64,000 bases of DNA from Mycocentrospora acerina. Taxonomy: Eukaryota; Ascomycota; Dothideomycetes; Pleosporales. The translations under genes were made by a program, and so were the position numbers. The stretch covers positions 496,001 to 560,000 of the forward strand of contig JAKUHH010000072.1 in NCBI GenBank assembly GCA_022701365.1. The letters are read 5' to 3'. The notes below the pieces were generated by a model. It was not told the origin of the DNA and did not search any database. It saw only the letters and a program-made list of their open reading frames with translations. This document shows positions 52,918-64,000 of the stretch, piece after piece. How positions within the stretch are numbered: position 1 is the first letter of the stretch; the number at the start of each line of letters is the position of its first letter.

Positions 52918-55469
52918 ATGGCGGGCCTTGCGAGACGGTACAACCTCGGCCAGCTCTGGCTGCGGGGGACGCGTCGAAGGTACGTCTGCGTCGACCAGAA
53001 AGCGGGCGTGTGGGATGGGACTGACGCCGCAGACTGCACACCAACAGCACAACCCCTCCTCGACAGCCTGCTGCAACCCACGGCCTGCGCTACGGCCCTC
53101 CGTTCCTCGCCGCAGCAGCTGCAGTCGGCTATCTCTCTTCCCAGTACTCGCCATGGCCCCTCGTCCGCCCAACGCTTCTCGACGCACCTGCGGCGTGGTC
53201 GTCGACGAATGCAGCTGCCCAGAGGAGAGCAGCTTCCACCAGCACCGAGAACGGCAAGAGCAACAACACCGCCACCCAGAATGGCAAGAACGACAACAAC
53301 ACTAGCCAACAGGACACAGCCAAGTCTGGAGAGCAGGATCCACCCTCACAAACGCGCATTGTGAAGGGCTATGGCGACATTGGCACAGAAACGGCCCTGT
53401 CCGCATGGCAGACCATCACCGACAGCCTCACCAGCGCACCCAAACAGGTCACCCTGATTGGAGACACCATTGCTGATTACATTATTCCAAATTGGGTCAA
53501 GGTCCTGCCCGGTTTCATCCGCAAGCTGCAGAACGAGCTGTCCATGGCTCCGGGGTCGCTGGCTGAGGAAATCTGGTTCGAGGCAAACGACCCTGAGATC
53601 AACCCAGAGATTGTCTGGGACGCCTCGGTGCGCATCTCGGACGAGCTGTGCCAGGAAGAAAAGGCTTTCCTGCAGAACAGGGCCCGCTTCACCAAGAGTG
53701 CTCTCGCCCGCTACCTCGACATCCCAGAGGCAGACATTCACCCCGACGATGTCCCAATTATCGCCATGTGTGGCTCTGGCGGTGGGCTACGTGCTCTTGT
53801 TGCAGGCACATCATCTTACCTCTCCGCCAAGGAGCATGGCCTGTTTGACTGCGTTACATACACGGCTGGTGTGAGCGGTAGCTGCTGGCTCCAGACACTC
53901 TACTATTCAGATGTTGCCCAGCGGAGTCATGCTCGCCTTATTCGCCACCTGAAGAACAGGCTCGGTGTGCACATGGCCTTTCCACCAGACGCGCTTGAAC
54001 TTTTGGTAAGCGCGCCAACTAGCAAGTATCTTCTTAGCGGACTGGTGGAGAAGGCCAAGGGGATGCCTGATGCCGACTTTGGTATTGTAGACATCTATGG
54101 CACGCTCCTCGCAGCCCGATTGCTCGTGCCCAAGGGCGAATTATCTGTGAGCGAGTATGACTTCAAAATTTCCAACCAGCGACGATACACCGACGACGGA
54201 TCCAATCCTATGCCCATTTACACTGCAGTAAGACACGAGATCCCGCTTGCCGAGCAAGCAGACACCAAAGATCCTATCGCTGCCGAGGCAAAGGCAAGGA
54301 GAGAAGCATGGTTCCAGTGGTTCGAGTTTACGCCATACGAGATGTGGTGTGAGGAACTTTCAGCCGGCATTCCAACCTGGGCCATGGGTCGTCAATTCAA
54401 GAACGGTAGGACACAATGGAGGGAGAATGGCCTCGCACTGCCAGAATTACGCGTGCCTCTTCTGATGGGCATCTGGGGCTCCGCCTTCTGCGCAACCCTA
54501 TCACACTACTACAAGGAAATCCGTCCTGCCATGAGTGTCCTAGCAGGCTTCGGTAGTATCGATGCCATGGTTGCTGAGCGCGATAATGATCTCGTCAAGG
54601 TCCACCCTATCGAGCCTGCCTCAATACCTAATTTCGCCATAGGCATGCGTGAATTTCTCCCACCCTCCTGTCCAGAAAGTATCAACACGATCAAAAACTT
54701 CCAATTCATGGATGCGGGTATGAGCAATAACCTTCCTATTTACCCGCTCCTCCGCCCTGGCCGTAACGTCGATATCCTTGTTTCTTTTGATGCTTCCGCC
54801 GATGTCCGCACAGACAACTGGCTCAAAGTTGCAGATGGATACGCACGCCAGCGCGGCATAAAGGGCTGGCCCGTCGGTGCGGGTTGGCCTTCTGAGAATG
54901 AGACAGCGGAAGAGATCCAGCAAGAACTTGACCAAGCGCAGGCCAAAACTGAGCAACAGGCACAGGACAAGATGCAGGCAGCGAAAGATCAGGATGTCAA
55001 AGATAAGAAGAAGAGCAAGAAGAAGGATCTAGGCTACTGTAATATCTGGGTCGGCACAACCGAGGAACGTGTCTCCGAGAACTCCGACGAAGCCCCAGAA
55101 TCCAAACTAGTAGAAGAAGACTGGGAACTCATGCACCCAGACTCTGGCATCACAGTCATCTACTTCCCCTTCCTCGCCAACCCAAAAGTACCTGGCGTAG
55201 ACCCCAAGACTAGCGATTTCATGTCGACCTGGAACTTTGTCTACACCCCCGAGCAAATCGACTCTTGTGTCGATCTTGCCAGAACAAATTTCCACGAAGG
55301 CGCTGAGCGCACAAAGAGGACTGTCAAGGCCGTGTACGAACGCAAAAAGGCGCAACGTGAACAGAGGGAGAAGGATGCGCGTGAAAGGCGGTGGAAGTGG
55401 AAGTTGAGCCAGGGACACACCGGGGGGCGACGCGTGGGCCAGAATGAGCACGGAGATCAGTTTAGCTAA
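52918..55469 (+). CDS. Cytosolic-type phospholipase A2 (cPLA2), probably mitochondrial
   Basis: Hydrolyses the sn-2 acyl chain or lysophospholipids. Exons 52918..52979 and 53033..55469 (53-nt intron, GTACGT/CCGCAG, phase 2) give 832 residues. The first exon was found by phase: the big frame begins without ATG, and only this join supplies one. The N-terminus then reads MAGLARRYNLGQLWLRGTRR, basic and acid-free, with a hydrophobic stretch PPFLAAAAVGYLSS at about 45-60, as in inner-membrane proteins with presequences. The catalytic domain shows CGSGGGLRA (oxyanion loop, about 268-272), GVSGSCW with the nucleophile Ser near 302, and the DAGMSNNLPIYPLL segment with catalytic Asp near 582. A charged Gln/Lys-rich coiled region interrupts the C-terminal part. 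Fungal cPLA2 relatives at mitochondria are known; localisation here is inferred. Confidence 0.85.
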
Positions 55470-56369
55470 AACTGTGTAGATGTGAGGATGGGAAAAGGAG
55501 ACGTAGAGGTCTGGATTGTTGCGTTATACCCCATTTGGCAGAAGACTGAAGTAATGCAAACCATGTTTTAAATCGATTTGAGTGTTCTCGAGTGTATGTG
55601 CTTTGAGAGATTGTTGTTTGGGCCGTTGCCAATCTGACTTCTATATCGACAATCGATTGGAAAATATCCTATAGGCGCTGTGACGGTTATAAGACGACTA
55701 GATTGTGGCATCATGCCGAAGAGTGCAACCCAAGGCTTGTATTTGCCTTGTCAGAAGTTTACGTCTCTCTTCCCCCATTTCCAATGACTAACTTTGAGAT
55801 CAAGATACATACACTACTCAGTGAATGGAGAAGGGGGGGGGGTGTGATTTAAGAAGATTGGAACCTAATCTAATAAGCTAGACCTCTGATTCTGCTTATA
55901 CGTCCCTAATAGACGATCATGAAGGTTACTTGTCTTCTCTAATGGCAAGCTACTCCTTCCTTCCTTCCTTTTTTTCCTTTGTCTATTCGCAAGTGGGGGG
56001 AAGGGGAGACTGAGCAGGATGTTGCGGGCTGATGAGTTGAATTGTTTAGCTGTAAAGACTTTTTTCTTTTTTCCTCATGAAAATTGATGGCTGTGTCGCC
56101 CTTGCGGTTAGTGTGCTGGGGATTTTTTAATTTAAAAGAAGCTTCACCTTGTTCGACCATGTATAACTTACACCTCCCAATTTTTCTTTGGGACCTTTCG
56201 ATCGACCTGTTGATATTGCCGATGATTTATTTGTCACCAAGCAAAAATGGACCGTGACGATAGACTATGAGACCTTAAGAATCCAGAACGGAGAAAGGAA
56301 TGATATTTCACCACTCAGTACGTTCCTATAAACGAGATAGATGTAGAATTGAGACTTGATATTGATTAA
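55470..56369. other. Intergenic region between convergent genes
   Basis: About 900 bases between two 3' ends. Includes a G run near 55831-55842 and T-rich stretches. No gene supported. Confidence 0.5.
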
Positions 56370-58151
56370 TTACGGCGCAGAATTCTTCCGCATTGCTTGA
56401 TCTTCTAAAATTGACACTACTCCGTCATACAGGTCTTGTTGAACCTGCTCATCTAAGCTGTTGGATGCCTTTGCCAACTCAATGCATCGCTTCACCGCTG
56501 ACTGATATTTCGGTCCAAATACGACTCCAATCTCGTCATCTTCTACTAGCCGCCACAATGTAACCATATTAGCACAGACACCAGCTTTCAAGTCCTCGGG
56601 TGTCTGCAGTGTCTCCAATGGTCCAAGGCTGAGCTCTACTAGAACGACAGCTAGTGCTAGCAAAGTCTCGTTGAAGAATGGAGTGTTCGAAGACTTAACG
56701 ATCGCTTTGCCTGGATTGGGAACCTGTTTGGCGACAAAAGCTTGCTTGTACAATCGTTCGCCTTCGCGCTGTAGAAATAAAACGTCGTCGTTGTTCCAAG
56801 CTGACTTGAGCCAAGGGGAAGCATGGAGCTGAAGAACTGCAGAAGCTACCGTCGCTGCAAGGGTGAGTCGGTCCCACGGCGTGAGGGGTGGTGCAGAAAC
56901 ATCTGTGTTTTGAAGAATTTGTCGAAGCGATATTGTTGACCAGTGCTTGTTGTCTGAAATTGATGAGCGGCTTAGTGGATAGAGAAGAAACTTGTGGTCG
57001 CCGTCAATAATATACCCAAGGCAATCAGGCTGCGTGCTGGCTGGAGGAGTGCAGATAATATCGCACATACTGGAGATATGCACATGGCTAGGATGGGATT
57101 GCGGGATAGGTATAGTGGAGTGTGTGGATATGATAGAATCGCTTCTGTTTTGCATAAACGTCGTTTGGCCGCTCGATTGTGACGAAGTGGAACTCCCGAT
57201 TTGCAGGGCTTCAAAGAATCGTACACTCTTACGCGTTGGTGTGCTTGGTTCAGCAAAAGCTTTTGACAAGTAACCTGGTGTTGGAATGGGGCTAATCTGG
57301 CTCTGAAGGTGGCTCGCAGAATTCTCTTCAGCTGATTCTAGAGATATCTCCTGCCAGATGATTACTTTGTCGAGTGGAGCTGCCTTCCCAGGAAAAATTC
57401 CAGAGACCACGACCTGGAAATCTATCTTCTCTTGCCGCTTGCTTGACTGCGATGTTAGTCGTGAGGATCGCGGAGCGAGTCCAAGTAGTGCAGTGTGACT
57501 ATCAGAGCCGCGGCAGTCACATCCCAATGATGCCTCCAAGGCGTGAAAGATGCTTTTCGCATACCCTCCTAACTTTTGGACTCTTGAGGATTGCTTTCTC
57601 TTCTTTCGTGAGGGTCCGAATTCGATACTTCGATTGGTAAACTTCTCCAGATAGTGATTGTGCTTCTGGAGTCGCTCAATAAGGTCATCAAAGTCCCGCT
57701 TTCGGAGGCTGAACCCCACCCGCTTGAAAGCAAGTCTAAGGCCAGTTCTCTCAGTCCAGCGAACTTTACCATGGTCATCAAGATCAAGCCGTTTAATGAA
57801 CTCTTGGACAGTTGCGTTCATATCGTTGATACTGTGGTTGAAGACACTGTACGAACGACCAAGTCGATCCTGGAGTTTTCCTTGGAGGATATCGTCTCGC
57901 CAGAGCGTACTTGCTGGGTCCTTGAGCAGCTCTTCGACTTGCTTTGCCGGGATCAATCCATCCAGGATACACTCGAGAGTGTCCAAGAACAAAGTGGATT
58001 CCGCATCCAGACTGTGCTTGAGGTTCTTCAGCTCGATTTTGTACCTCAAGGCACTTCTGATGGTTTGCACCAGGTCTACATAGTGTTCAATTGCTGAGAT
58101 AATGAGTGGGAGCGAACCGAGCACGATTCCGGCAACTTCGAAGCCTGACAT
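56370..58151 (-). CDS. DUF7580-type fungal protein with N-terminal helical domain
   Basis: 593 residues, single exon. The N-terminus MSGFEVAGIVLGSLPLIISA then IEHYVDLVQTIRS is the characteristic hydrophobic start of a large fungal family whose C-terminal part is annotated DUF7580 (name from memory). Residues 1-230 are predicted helical and end in a basic linker (SRKKRKQSSR). The middle is S/T/P-rich. The C-terminal part contains LTPWDRLTLAATVASAVLQL then HASPWLKSAWNNDDVLFLQ, and later ETLLALAVVLVELSLGPLE, the usual DUF7580 order. The start resembles N-terminal domains of fungal NLR-like and prion-forming (HET/SesA/HeLo-like) proteins, but it is not a clear HeLo domain. Function unknown. It is divergent from a zinc-finger/TPR gene, 448 nt apart. 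Confidence 0.75.
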   Translation of the reverse strand: MSGFEVAGIVLGSLPLIISAIEHYVDLVQTIRSALRYKIELKNLKHSLDAESTLFLDTLECILDGLIPAKQVEELLKDPASTLWRDDILQGKLQDRLGRSYSVFNHSINDMNATVQEFIKRLDLDDHGKVRWTERTGLRLAFKRVGFSLRKRDFDDLIERLQKHNHYLEKFTNRSIEFGPSRKKRKQSSRVQKLGGYAKSIFHALEASLGCDCRGSDSHTALLGLAPRSSRLTSQSSKRQEKIDFQVVVSGIFPGKAAPLDKVIIWQEISLESAEENSASHLQSQISPIPTPGYLSKAFAEPSTPTRKSVRFFEALQIGSSTSSQSSGQTTFMQNRSDSIISTHSTIPIPQSHPSHVHISSMCDIICTPPASTQPDCLGYIIDGDHKFLLYPLSRSSISDNKHWSTISLRQILQNTDVSAPPLTPWDRLTLAATVASAVLQLHASPWLKSAWNNDDVLFLQREGERLYKQAFVAKQVPNPGKAIVKSSNTPFFNETLLALAVVLVELSLGPLETLQTPEDLKAGVCANMVTLWRLVEDDEIGVVFGPKYQSAVKRCIELAKASNSLDEQVQQDLYDGVVSILEDQAMRKNSAP

Positions 58152-58599
58152 TTTGTGTGAAGCGGCCCGACCCGAGATCGGTGGAGCCCGTGCCGCAGTA
58201 TCGCTCTAAAGACTGGACACTGGATCAACTCCGGCTTGTGCCTTCGCGCGCTTTTGAATGAACTGCAAACGTAAAGAGCCTTATTGAAAGCAAAGAGTGA
58301 GGTAGCCTAATATCTTAGTTGCCCAAGTATAGCTTTGGATGAAGTGCGGGGACGAGTAAGACCAAATACTAGCTTTTGACGTGGCTTGCTCTCGCTCACG
58401 ATTCGTTTCTCAATAAGCGTGCTGACTAGAGCCTGCTATCCCGGTCTACTTCCCGTCTTTCAGATTGAGATCCTTTTGTATTCTTCAGATTTTCTAACGA
58501 TAAGCCCGAAAGGCAAAGCAAATCGATACTGCCCCCTTACTTTTGAGTTTCAGTCTCATTGTTGCGGACATCCCCTTCTTCGATTGCCTCGCTACTGTA
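58152..58599. promoter_or_regulatory. Divergent promoter between the DUF7580 and zinc-finger/TPR genes
   Basis: 448 bases between the two start codons. Both promoters must lie here or in the leaders. No clear TATA box; no repeated operator recognised. Confidence 0.45.
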
Positions 58600-61141
58600 A
58601 TGTCTATCGCCGATAGTGTCTTGAGTTGTGCAAATGCTTTTCGGAAGTTGCAAGCCAATCTCACCAAGAGAGATGCGCAAACTGATGAAAAAAGAGAAGC
58701 AAACCTTGTCTTCACCGCGAAAGTAAACAACGATTTCGAGCGATTCCAGCTATGGTCTAGCAACCTAGGAGCACACCGGCGGGATAAGAACTCGCTAGAT
58801 CAACGCTTGCGGGAGGCGTTACATCTGCGAGATCGTGTGCTAGAATACCTGGAGGATTTACAACAAGGCCTTGCTGATAGTGAGTTGTTGGAACTGTTTT
58901 ATATGTCTCTGAAATCTAACTAGAATAATCAGTACTTGCGATCCTTGACGGAGTAAGGACTCCATGGGATGAGCTCTCGATTTCATCGTCGGAAGAGGAT
59001 GAAGATGATGGCGACGACGAAATTGAAGATTTGACAGAGTTGGATCAACTTACAGCTTACATCAACAATACTGTCAGTTGCCTGTTACGGATATCCATGG
59101 TAATTCAGAAGCCCGCGCCTCACAATAGGTTCATCAAATCAGGCCGCATTGATCAATCCTATTATCAACCATATGATATTCGATACGTCAGAGATAAGTT
59201 TGTAGATGTTCCTTATTGGCTAACTGAGAGACTTGGAAAAGCCATATCTCGCCGTCGGCAATACCTGGAGTACCGCAAAACTCATCATGAGCGAATCGCG
59301 AGACTTGAGGTTTCCAACGTCCCCGAAGATAATGGAACCGTGGTATCTTCTCTGCCGACAATGGCTAAGCAAGATCAAGGACTCCAGGTGTTAGTGACGT
59401 CTAAATTCATCCAGCTCGACAATCAGTCAGAGGCTGGAGTGTCGGAGACATCCTACACTGAGACGGTTGCCGGCGAAAATGCAATACTCGTTCCAAAAAT
59501 GCCGGAGGCTGCTCAAGATGGCGCCATATTTGAGTGCCCATATTGCTACATGATGATCAGTGGCATTCAGAGCAGATTCCAATGGAAGTAGGTGCGATGT
59601 TTTTTTCGAGCTGTCAACAATACCGCCAAGTCACTGACATCAATTATAGGAGACACGTCTTCACCGATCTCCAGCCGTACATATGCCTTCACCCAAAATG
59701 CATGTCTGCTGATGAGACGTTCGCTCGCCAGCACAGCTGGATCGAGCATGAAACTCACTTTCACTCGAAGATCTGGAAATGTAACCTTGGATGCGATCAG
59801 AGCTTTACATCAAACAGCAATATGCAGGATCACTTTGTAGAGATCCACGGGTTCAAGGACTACACTGACGCTCATCTTCTAGCATTGAGCATTCAAGTTC
59901 ATTGCGAGGTACCCAAGCAGTTGTCTTGTCCACTCTGTCATGATACGATTAGCTCATTGCTACGGTACCACAAACATGTCGCAAAACACTTAGAGCAATT
60001 GGCTCTCTTCGCCATCCCCAGAGATAGTTCTGATAACGAAGACAGCGATGGTACTAAGGATGGTGGTAGTGAAGAAGAGGAAGACCGAGTGTCGATTTCT
60101 TCCGTCGGACAAGGTAGCAGGGGGATAGCGTCTAACGAGTCGGAAGTGCGGTTGCTGGAGGTGAGGACGAATATTCCTGAAGCTGAGAATTCCAGCAAAC
60201 TAGACGCAATGGCCAACCTAGCATCGGCGTACAGCAACCAAGGGGAGTGGAAAAAGGCAGAAGTGCTGCAAATGCAGGTGCTAGAGGCGCGACAAAGAGT
60301 GATTGGAGATGACCACCCTGACACACTGAGCAGCATGGCTGATTTAGCAATAACTTGCGCCGATCAAGGGCGTTTCAAAGAGGCAGAAGAGCTGCAGGTG
60401 CAGGTGCTAGAGATGAGGAAAAGAGTGCTTGGAGATGAGCATCCCGGCACACTAACGATTATGGTCAACCTAGCAGCAAATTACTCCAATCAAGGTCGTT
60501 GGAAAGATGCAGAAGAGCTGCAGGTGCAGGTACTAGAGACGAGAAAAAGAGTGCTTGGATATGATCACCTTGACACGCTAAGCACTATAGATAATCTAGC
60601 AACGACATATAGCAACCAGAGTCGTTGGAAAGAGGCAGAAGATTTACAGGTACAAATACTAGAGACAAGAAAGAGAGTACTTGGAGATAAACATCATGAC
60701 ACGCTGAGCAGCATGAACAAACTAGCAATAGTGTACAGCAAACAGGGTCAGTTGAAAAAGGCAGAAGAGCTGCAAGTTCAAGTGATGAGAGTAAGGAAAG
60801 AAGTGCTTGGATATGAGCACCTTGAAACGCAAAATGATATAGCCAACCTGGCAACAACTTACTTCAATCAGGGTCGTTGGAAAGAGGCGGAAGAGCTGCA
60901 AGTGCAGGTGATGGAGACGAGGATGAGATTGATTGGATATAATCATCCCCAGACACTGTTCAGTATGGCCAGTTTGGCGCGTACATTGAAAGGTCAAGGC
61001 AAGGACGATGCAGCGATTACTTTAATGGAACAGGCTCTCTTAGGCTTAGGACGTGTATTGGGTCCACAGTATCCTCAAACGCTTCTAGTGCAAGCAACGT
61101 TGAGGGATTGGAAACTAGCTGCGGGCAAGGCTAAAGACTAA
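58600..61141 (+). CDS. Zinc-finger and kinesin-light-chain-type TPR protein, NLR-like without NB domain
   Basis: Exons 58600..58879, 58933..59587 and 59650..61141 give 808 residues. Introns have GTGAGT/AATCAG and GTAGGT/TTATAG ends in phases 1 and 2. The first ATG follows a TTG-started frame. Residues 1-290 are helical (SIADSVLSCANAFRKLQANL), with an acidic run EEDEDDGDDE. Around residue 305 a fungal zinc-finger array starts: FECPYC...WKRHV, then YICLHPKC...H-x4-H, CNLGC...H-x4-H, and LSCPLC...HVAKHLEQLALFAIP; this last motif recurs in many fungal multi-domain proteins. An acidic linker precedes seven tandem 42-residue TPR_12 repeats. Usually such arrays sit behind an NB-ARC or NACHT domain; none is present. 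Likely a recognition or scaffold protein; inferred. Confidence 0.8.
60200..61081 (+). repeat. Seven tandem 126-bp TPR-coding repeats
   Basis: The region divides exactly into seven units of 126 bases, each coding 42 residues of the pattern L-x-x-M-x-x-LA...NQGRWKEAEELQVQV then R-K-R-VLG-x-x-H-x-x-T. Units 2-4 and 6 are the most alike, the last is divergent. This is the kinesin-light-chain/TPR_12 type found in fungal recognition proteins. Confidence 0.9.
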
Positions 61142-62709
61142 AATGGGAATACATTTTTCTTGCAAGTCTGGATACTTTAAGATAACATATCATCTAGTAG
61201 AGTGCAAGGAAAAGTGATGAATTGGACTAATTTCTTTATTTTTATATTCAGCGCACAGCAACGTTCGAAGCGCCCGTAGATGTATCCATATTGGACATCA
61301 TGGAATAGGCCTAGATAGATTCTGCCATATCGAAGCGACAAGGTTGTACTGCTTCGATGTGGACCAAATAAGCAGAAGTTGTCCCAAATCTTAGTTGGAA
61401 CTAAAAATTAACACAATTAATCTTCAATTGGGACAATTGGAAAATCTTGCGCAATATTGGAAAGTCTATGTTCGATTCTGGCACCATGTCCCAACTTTCA
61501 AAGGACATCACGGGTGAAATTTGAACCAACTGAAAAGGGAAACCTCATTAAAAGTTAATAACAGATTAGAAAATAAGTAGCCAGGTTTAGTAATCATAAC
61601 TCTCGCCACTGTTGCTCTCAGGCGGTACATCACCATCCTCCACCATTTCCCTGAAGACCAACATGTACCACCAATCTATACTGTACGTATAAATCCCCCA
61701 GAAAATTGTGTAAGCCCTATCCGTCTATGTGTTGTAATCCTGCAGATAGAGCAAAAAGTCGTGCATCTCGACAGATGATTCCTTACACAGATTTATAGCC
61801 AGGTATTTGAGCACGCTACGTGTTACACAGTCATTTCCATCAAATTAAGCGCTCAAGTCTCAGCAGAAGCCGAAGTAGCAAATTAGAGAGGTATTTGATC
61901 ACACAGAAATACAAACGTCTTCAAACATCGATATCCTCCTGGAATTCAAAATGCAGTACCTCCACGTCATCGCATAATTGAAGCATCAAATCCTCACAAG
62001 ACTCGTGGTACTCTAATTTGCAATTCCTACTCAGCAGGATGGTCCATCATCAGGGGAGAAAATAGACAAATAAGAAAGATGAATAGTTTAATGTTGCGTC
62101 TACACAACATCACACTACACTTCGCTTTCACTGCTCAACCAGCTAAACAACGTTGTGTGATGGAAATCCTGACGCGGAATGAAGGAACAGCTACCACACA
62201 AACGACTCCATCATCAAGAGCCATGACACTAGGCAAGACGCACCAACCCACCAGCAAAACACAGTGAATCAATAGAACAGCACAGTAACGTATTGACATT
62301 TTTTTCCGCACCTCCGCACTAACCTCCCTTGACTGACCGACCAACCTCCCAATCTCGCTGTACAAGTCTTCCCGCTCCATCACCCACGGAGCCAGCCAAA
62401 GAAACGCCAGAACCATGCTTTCAAACGCCATACTTTCTCAGTCTCCCTCTCTCGAGAAAGAAAAAATAGGAGAGAAGGAAAGAAAGAAAGAAAGAAGGAG
62501 AAAAAAAAGAACAAAACAGAAAAAAGGTAGAGCATTATTTCTCCACTCCCCCATCTCCCTCGAGGGGGGGCGGGGACCGACCGATTGTCTTCCAGCCTAA
62601 ACATACACGACACCACATCGCCCCTATTGGCTTTTGTCCACTCACTCCCTCCCTCACTCACTCACAAACACACACATATGTATATATATTCATCCACTCC
62701 ATCCCACGC
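61142..62709. other. AT-rich intergenic region between convergent genes
   Basis: About 1.6 kb. A 98-codon minus-strand frame at 62135-62431 starts with ATG and has two hydrophobic stretches, but it overlaps other frames in the eIF5B 3' region and lacks support. Purine-rich stretch at 62455-62525. No RNA gene or transposon recognised. Confidence 0.5.
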
Positions 62710-64000
62710 TCAAACAATATCAAACAGCTTCTTCAGCTCCATAATAAGCTTCCACTCCTCCTGGCTGACATCGTTGCGGAAAAACTCCTTGAGCGTGTCG
62801 ATACTCTTGCGGCTAATAGCCGAGTAGAGGGTGTCGTTTTCCTCGAGATGGCGGCCATACATGGGCTGGTTGGGGCCTTCGATTTTGACGGCGACGGAGG
62901 GCTGACCGCGCTTGCAGACTTGGATTTGCTTGTGGTCGCGCTCAATAGATGTACTGTTTTCTAGTATTAGTAGGGGTAAAATAGAAAAGAATACAAAAAA
63001 GGGGGGAGGGGGGCTTACACTCTCCCGAGGTGGACAATCTCCTTGACACCAGTGATGGGGTTCTTCTTGACTGCGCAAATGGGTGTTGTTATCTTGAGGC
63101 TGCCCTCGACGACGTCGATACCAACGACAATGGGGTCCTTCTTGTTGAAGACGGCAACGGGCTTCAAGATGCAAGGGAACACAGCCAGCATCTTCGACTC
63201 CTCCTTCCTCTGCTCCTCCAGCGTCTTCATATGCGCCGTGAACTTGTCAAACAAGTGGTAGATGATGTCGGCTTCGAAAATCTTGACACCAATCTCCTCA
63301 GCGTACGCCTTGGCGTCCTTGTCGACCTTGACGTCAAAGCACAGCATGACGGCAAACTCCTTGGCCTTTTCCAGCATGACACCTGCACGCAGGACATCCT
63401 TCTTGAAAACGGGACCAATGGAGATTGTGGAGACGGGAATCTTGGAAACGCGCAGGAACTCGAGCAAGGCTTCGAGAGACCCAAGCGTAGAGGCCTGGAC
63501 CGACACACCACGACCAGTCTTGGATACCTTGCTGAGCAAATGTGCGAGATCACCCATGACTTCGTCCATGAGGTCCTCCTCGTCGTCATTGGGACCAACG
63601 ACGAGCAGTCGCGAACCGGCAATGGCATGGTCGAGACCATCGGCGGCAATCTTGATACCCATGGCTGCCTTGACCTCCTTGTTGTGCACATACTGAGACT
63701 TGACTCGGAGTTCCTTCATCTCAGCAGGTGTGAGGAGCGCTCGAATGTTAGTGACGATAGGCTCTGGGTTACCACAAAGCACGATACGATCACCCTCGTG
63801 GAGAACACCGTTGTTAAGAATAACATCAATGGTCGTGCCGAGACCCTCAATGACCTTGACTTCGAGCACCGTGCACTCGACTTCGGAAAGGTACATGAGG
63901 TTGTTGGTGAGACGCTCTTGGGTGAGCTTGACAATGAGCTTGATCATGTCGGGAATACCCTCACCAGTGTGCGCAGAGGTTGGGCACACCGAGACGTACT
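62710..64000 (-). CDS. fun12: Translation initiation factor eIF5B (5' part missing)
   Basis: GTPase that promotes ribosomal subunit joining, homologous to bacterial IF2. The frame enters at the right edge and continues 64000..63019, then 62953..62710 (65-nt intron, GTAAGC donor, TACTAATAC branch, AACAG acceptor, phase 2). About 407 residues are visible. SAHTGEGIPDMIKLI is the G5 end of the GTPase domain. LEVKVIEGLGTTIDVILNNG starts domain II, GVSVQASTLGSLEALLEFLR is in domain III, and the remainder, with GIDVVEGSLKITTPICAVKK and the helical end VSQEEWKLIMELKKLFDI, is domain IV, which binds eIF1A and initiator tRNA. No premature stop. Exact identity is safe from these motifs. Confidence 0.93.

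Noticed and set aside
62135..62431. 98-codon minus-strand ORF with hydrophobic stretches
   Set aside because: Lies in the 3' region of eIF5B, no homolog recognised, and hydrophobic stretches arise easily from pyrimidine-rich DNA.
1..64000. CRISPR arrays, bacterial operons, insertion sequences
   Set aside because: No direct-repeat/spacer pattern or prokaryotic signals; the window is eukaryotic with spliceosomal introns.

Overview
The window is 64 kb of a filamentous ascomycete (Pezizomycotina) nuclear genome. Genes carry short GT-AG introns, mostly 43-100 nt, many with CTAAC/CTGAC-like branch sites. The gene set (septin, exocyst, pectate lyase, a fungal zinc-finger/TPR protein, a DUF7580-type protein) is fungal. 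Mixed gene density, AT-rich TpA-heavy patches and lineage-restricted genes resemble a dothideomycete, perhaps Pleosporales; that placement is inference. All exon joins below were made by eye from splice signals and reading phase, without transcripts.

Layout. 0-5.4 kb: 3' part of SEC5 (+) and a BTB-domain gene (-) that appears as two ORFs but splices into one 710-residue protein. 6.8-11.5 kb: a basic nuclear-looking protein and a WW-domain, Q/P-rich protein. 12-23 kb is the accessory-looking part: two head-to-head paralogs of an unrecognised family, a possible decayed copy, a Met-rich secreted or GPI-type protein, a triple AT-hook protein with pentapeptide repeats, and a longer gene whose C-terminus is a divergent third member of the same family. 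24.5-31.6 kb: a ketopantoate-reductase-like enzyme, a small protein resembling a bacterial toxin nuclease domain, an orphan two-exon gene, a secreted pectate lyase (five exons) and a Yip1-family Golgi protein. 32-42 kb: glycogen phosphorylase (nine exons), a cyclin-like protein, 3.5 kb of simple-sequence-rich DNA, and a Pom33/TMEM33 protein. 43-48 kb: a Cdc3-type septin whose first coding exon is 4 nt and whose first intron holds an assembly gap, then EXO70. 48-51.7 kb: AT-rich DNA with gene relics, followed by a small secreted cysteine-containing protein. 53-55.5 kb: a cPLA2-type phospholipase with a mitochondrial-looking N-terminus. 56-61 kb: a divergent pair, DUF7580-type protein versus zinc-finger/TPR protein, resembling fungal self/non-self recognition genes. 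62.7-64 kb: 3' end of eIF5B.

Functional themes. Sec5, Exo70 and a septin all serve polarised exocytosis and lie within 48 kb, but interspersed genes and relaxed fungal synteny make this no operon. Pectate lyase and the small secreted protein suggest plant-associated life. The best candidates for something undescribed are the three-member family at 12-22 kb, the divergent 56-61 kb pair, and the toxin-like domain protein at 25.7 kb.
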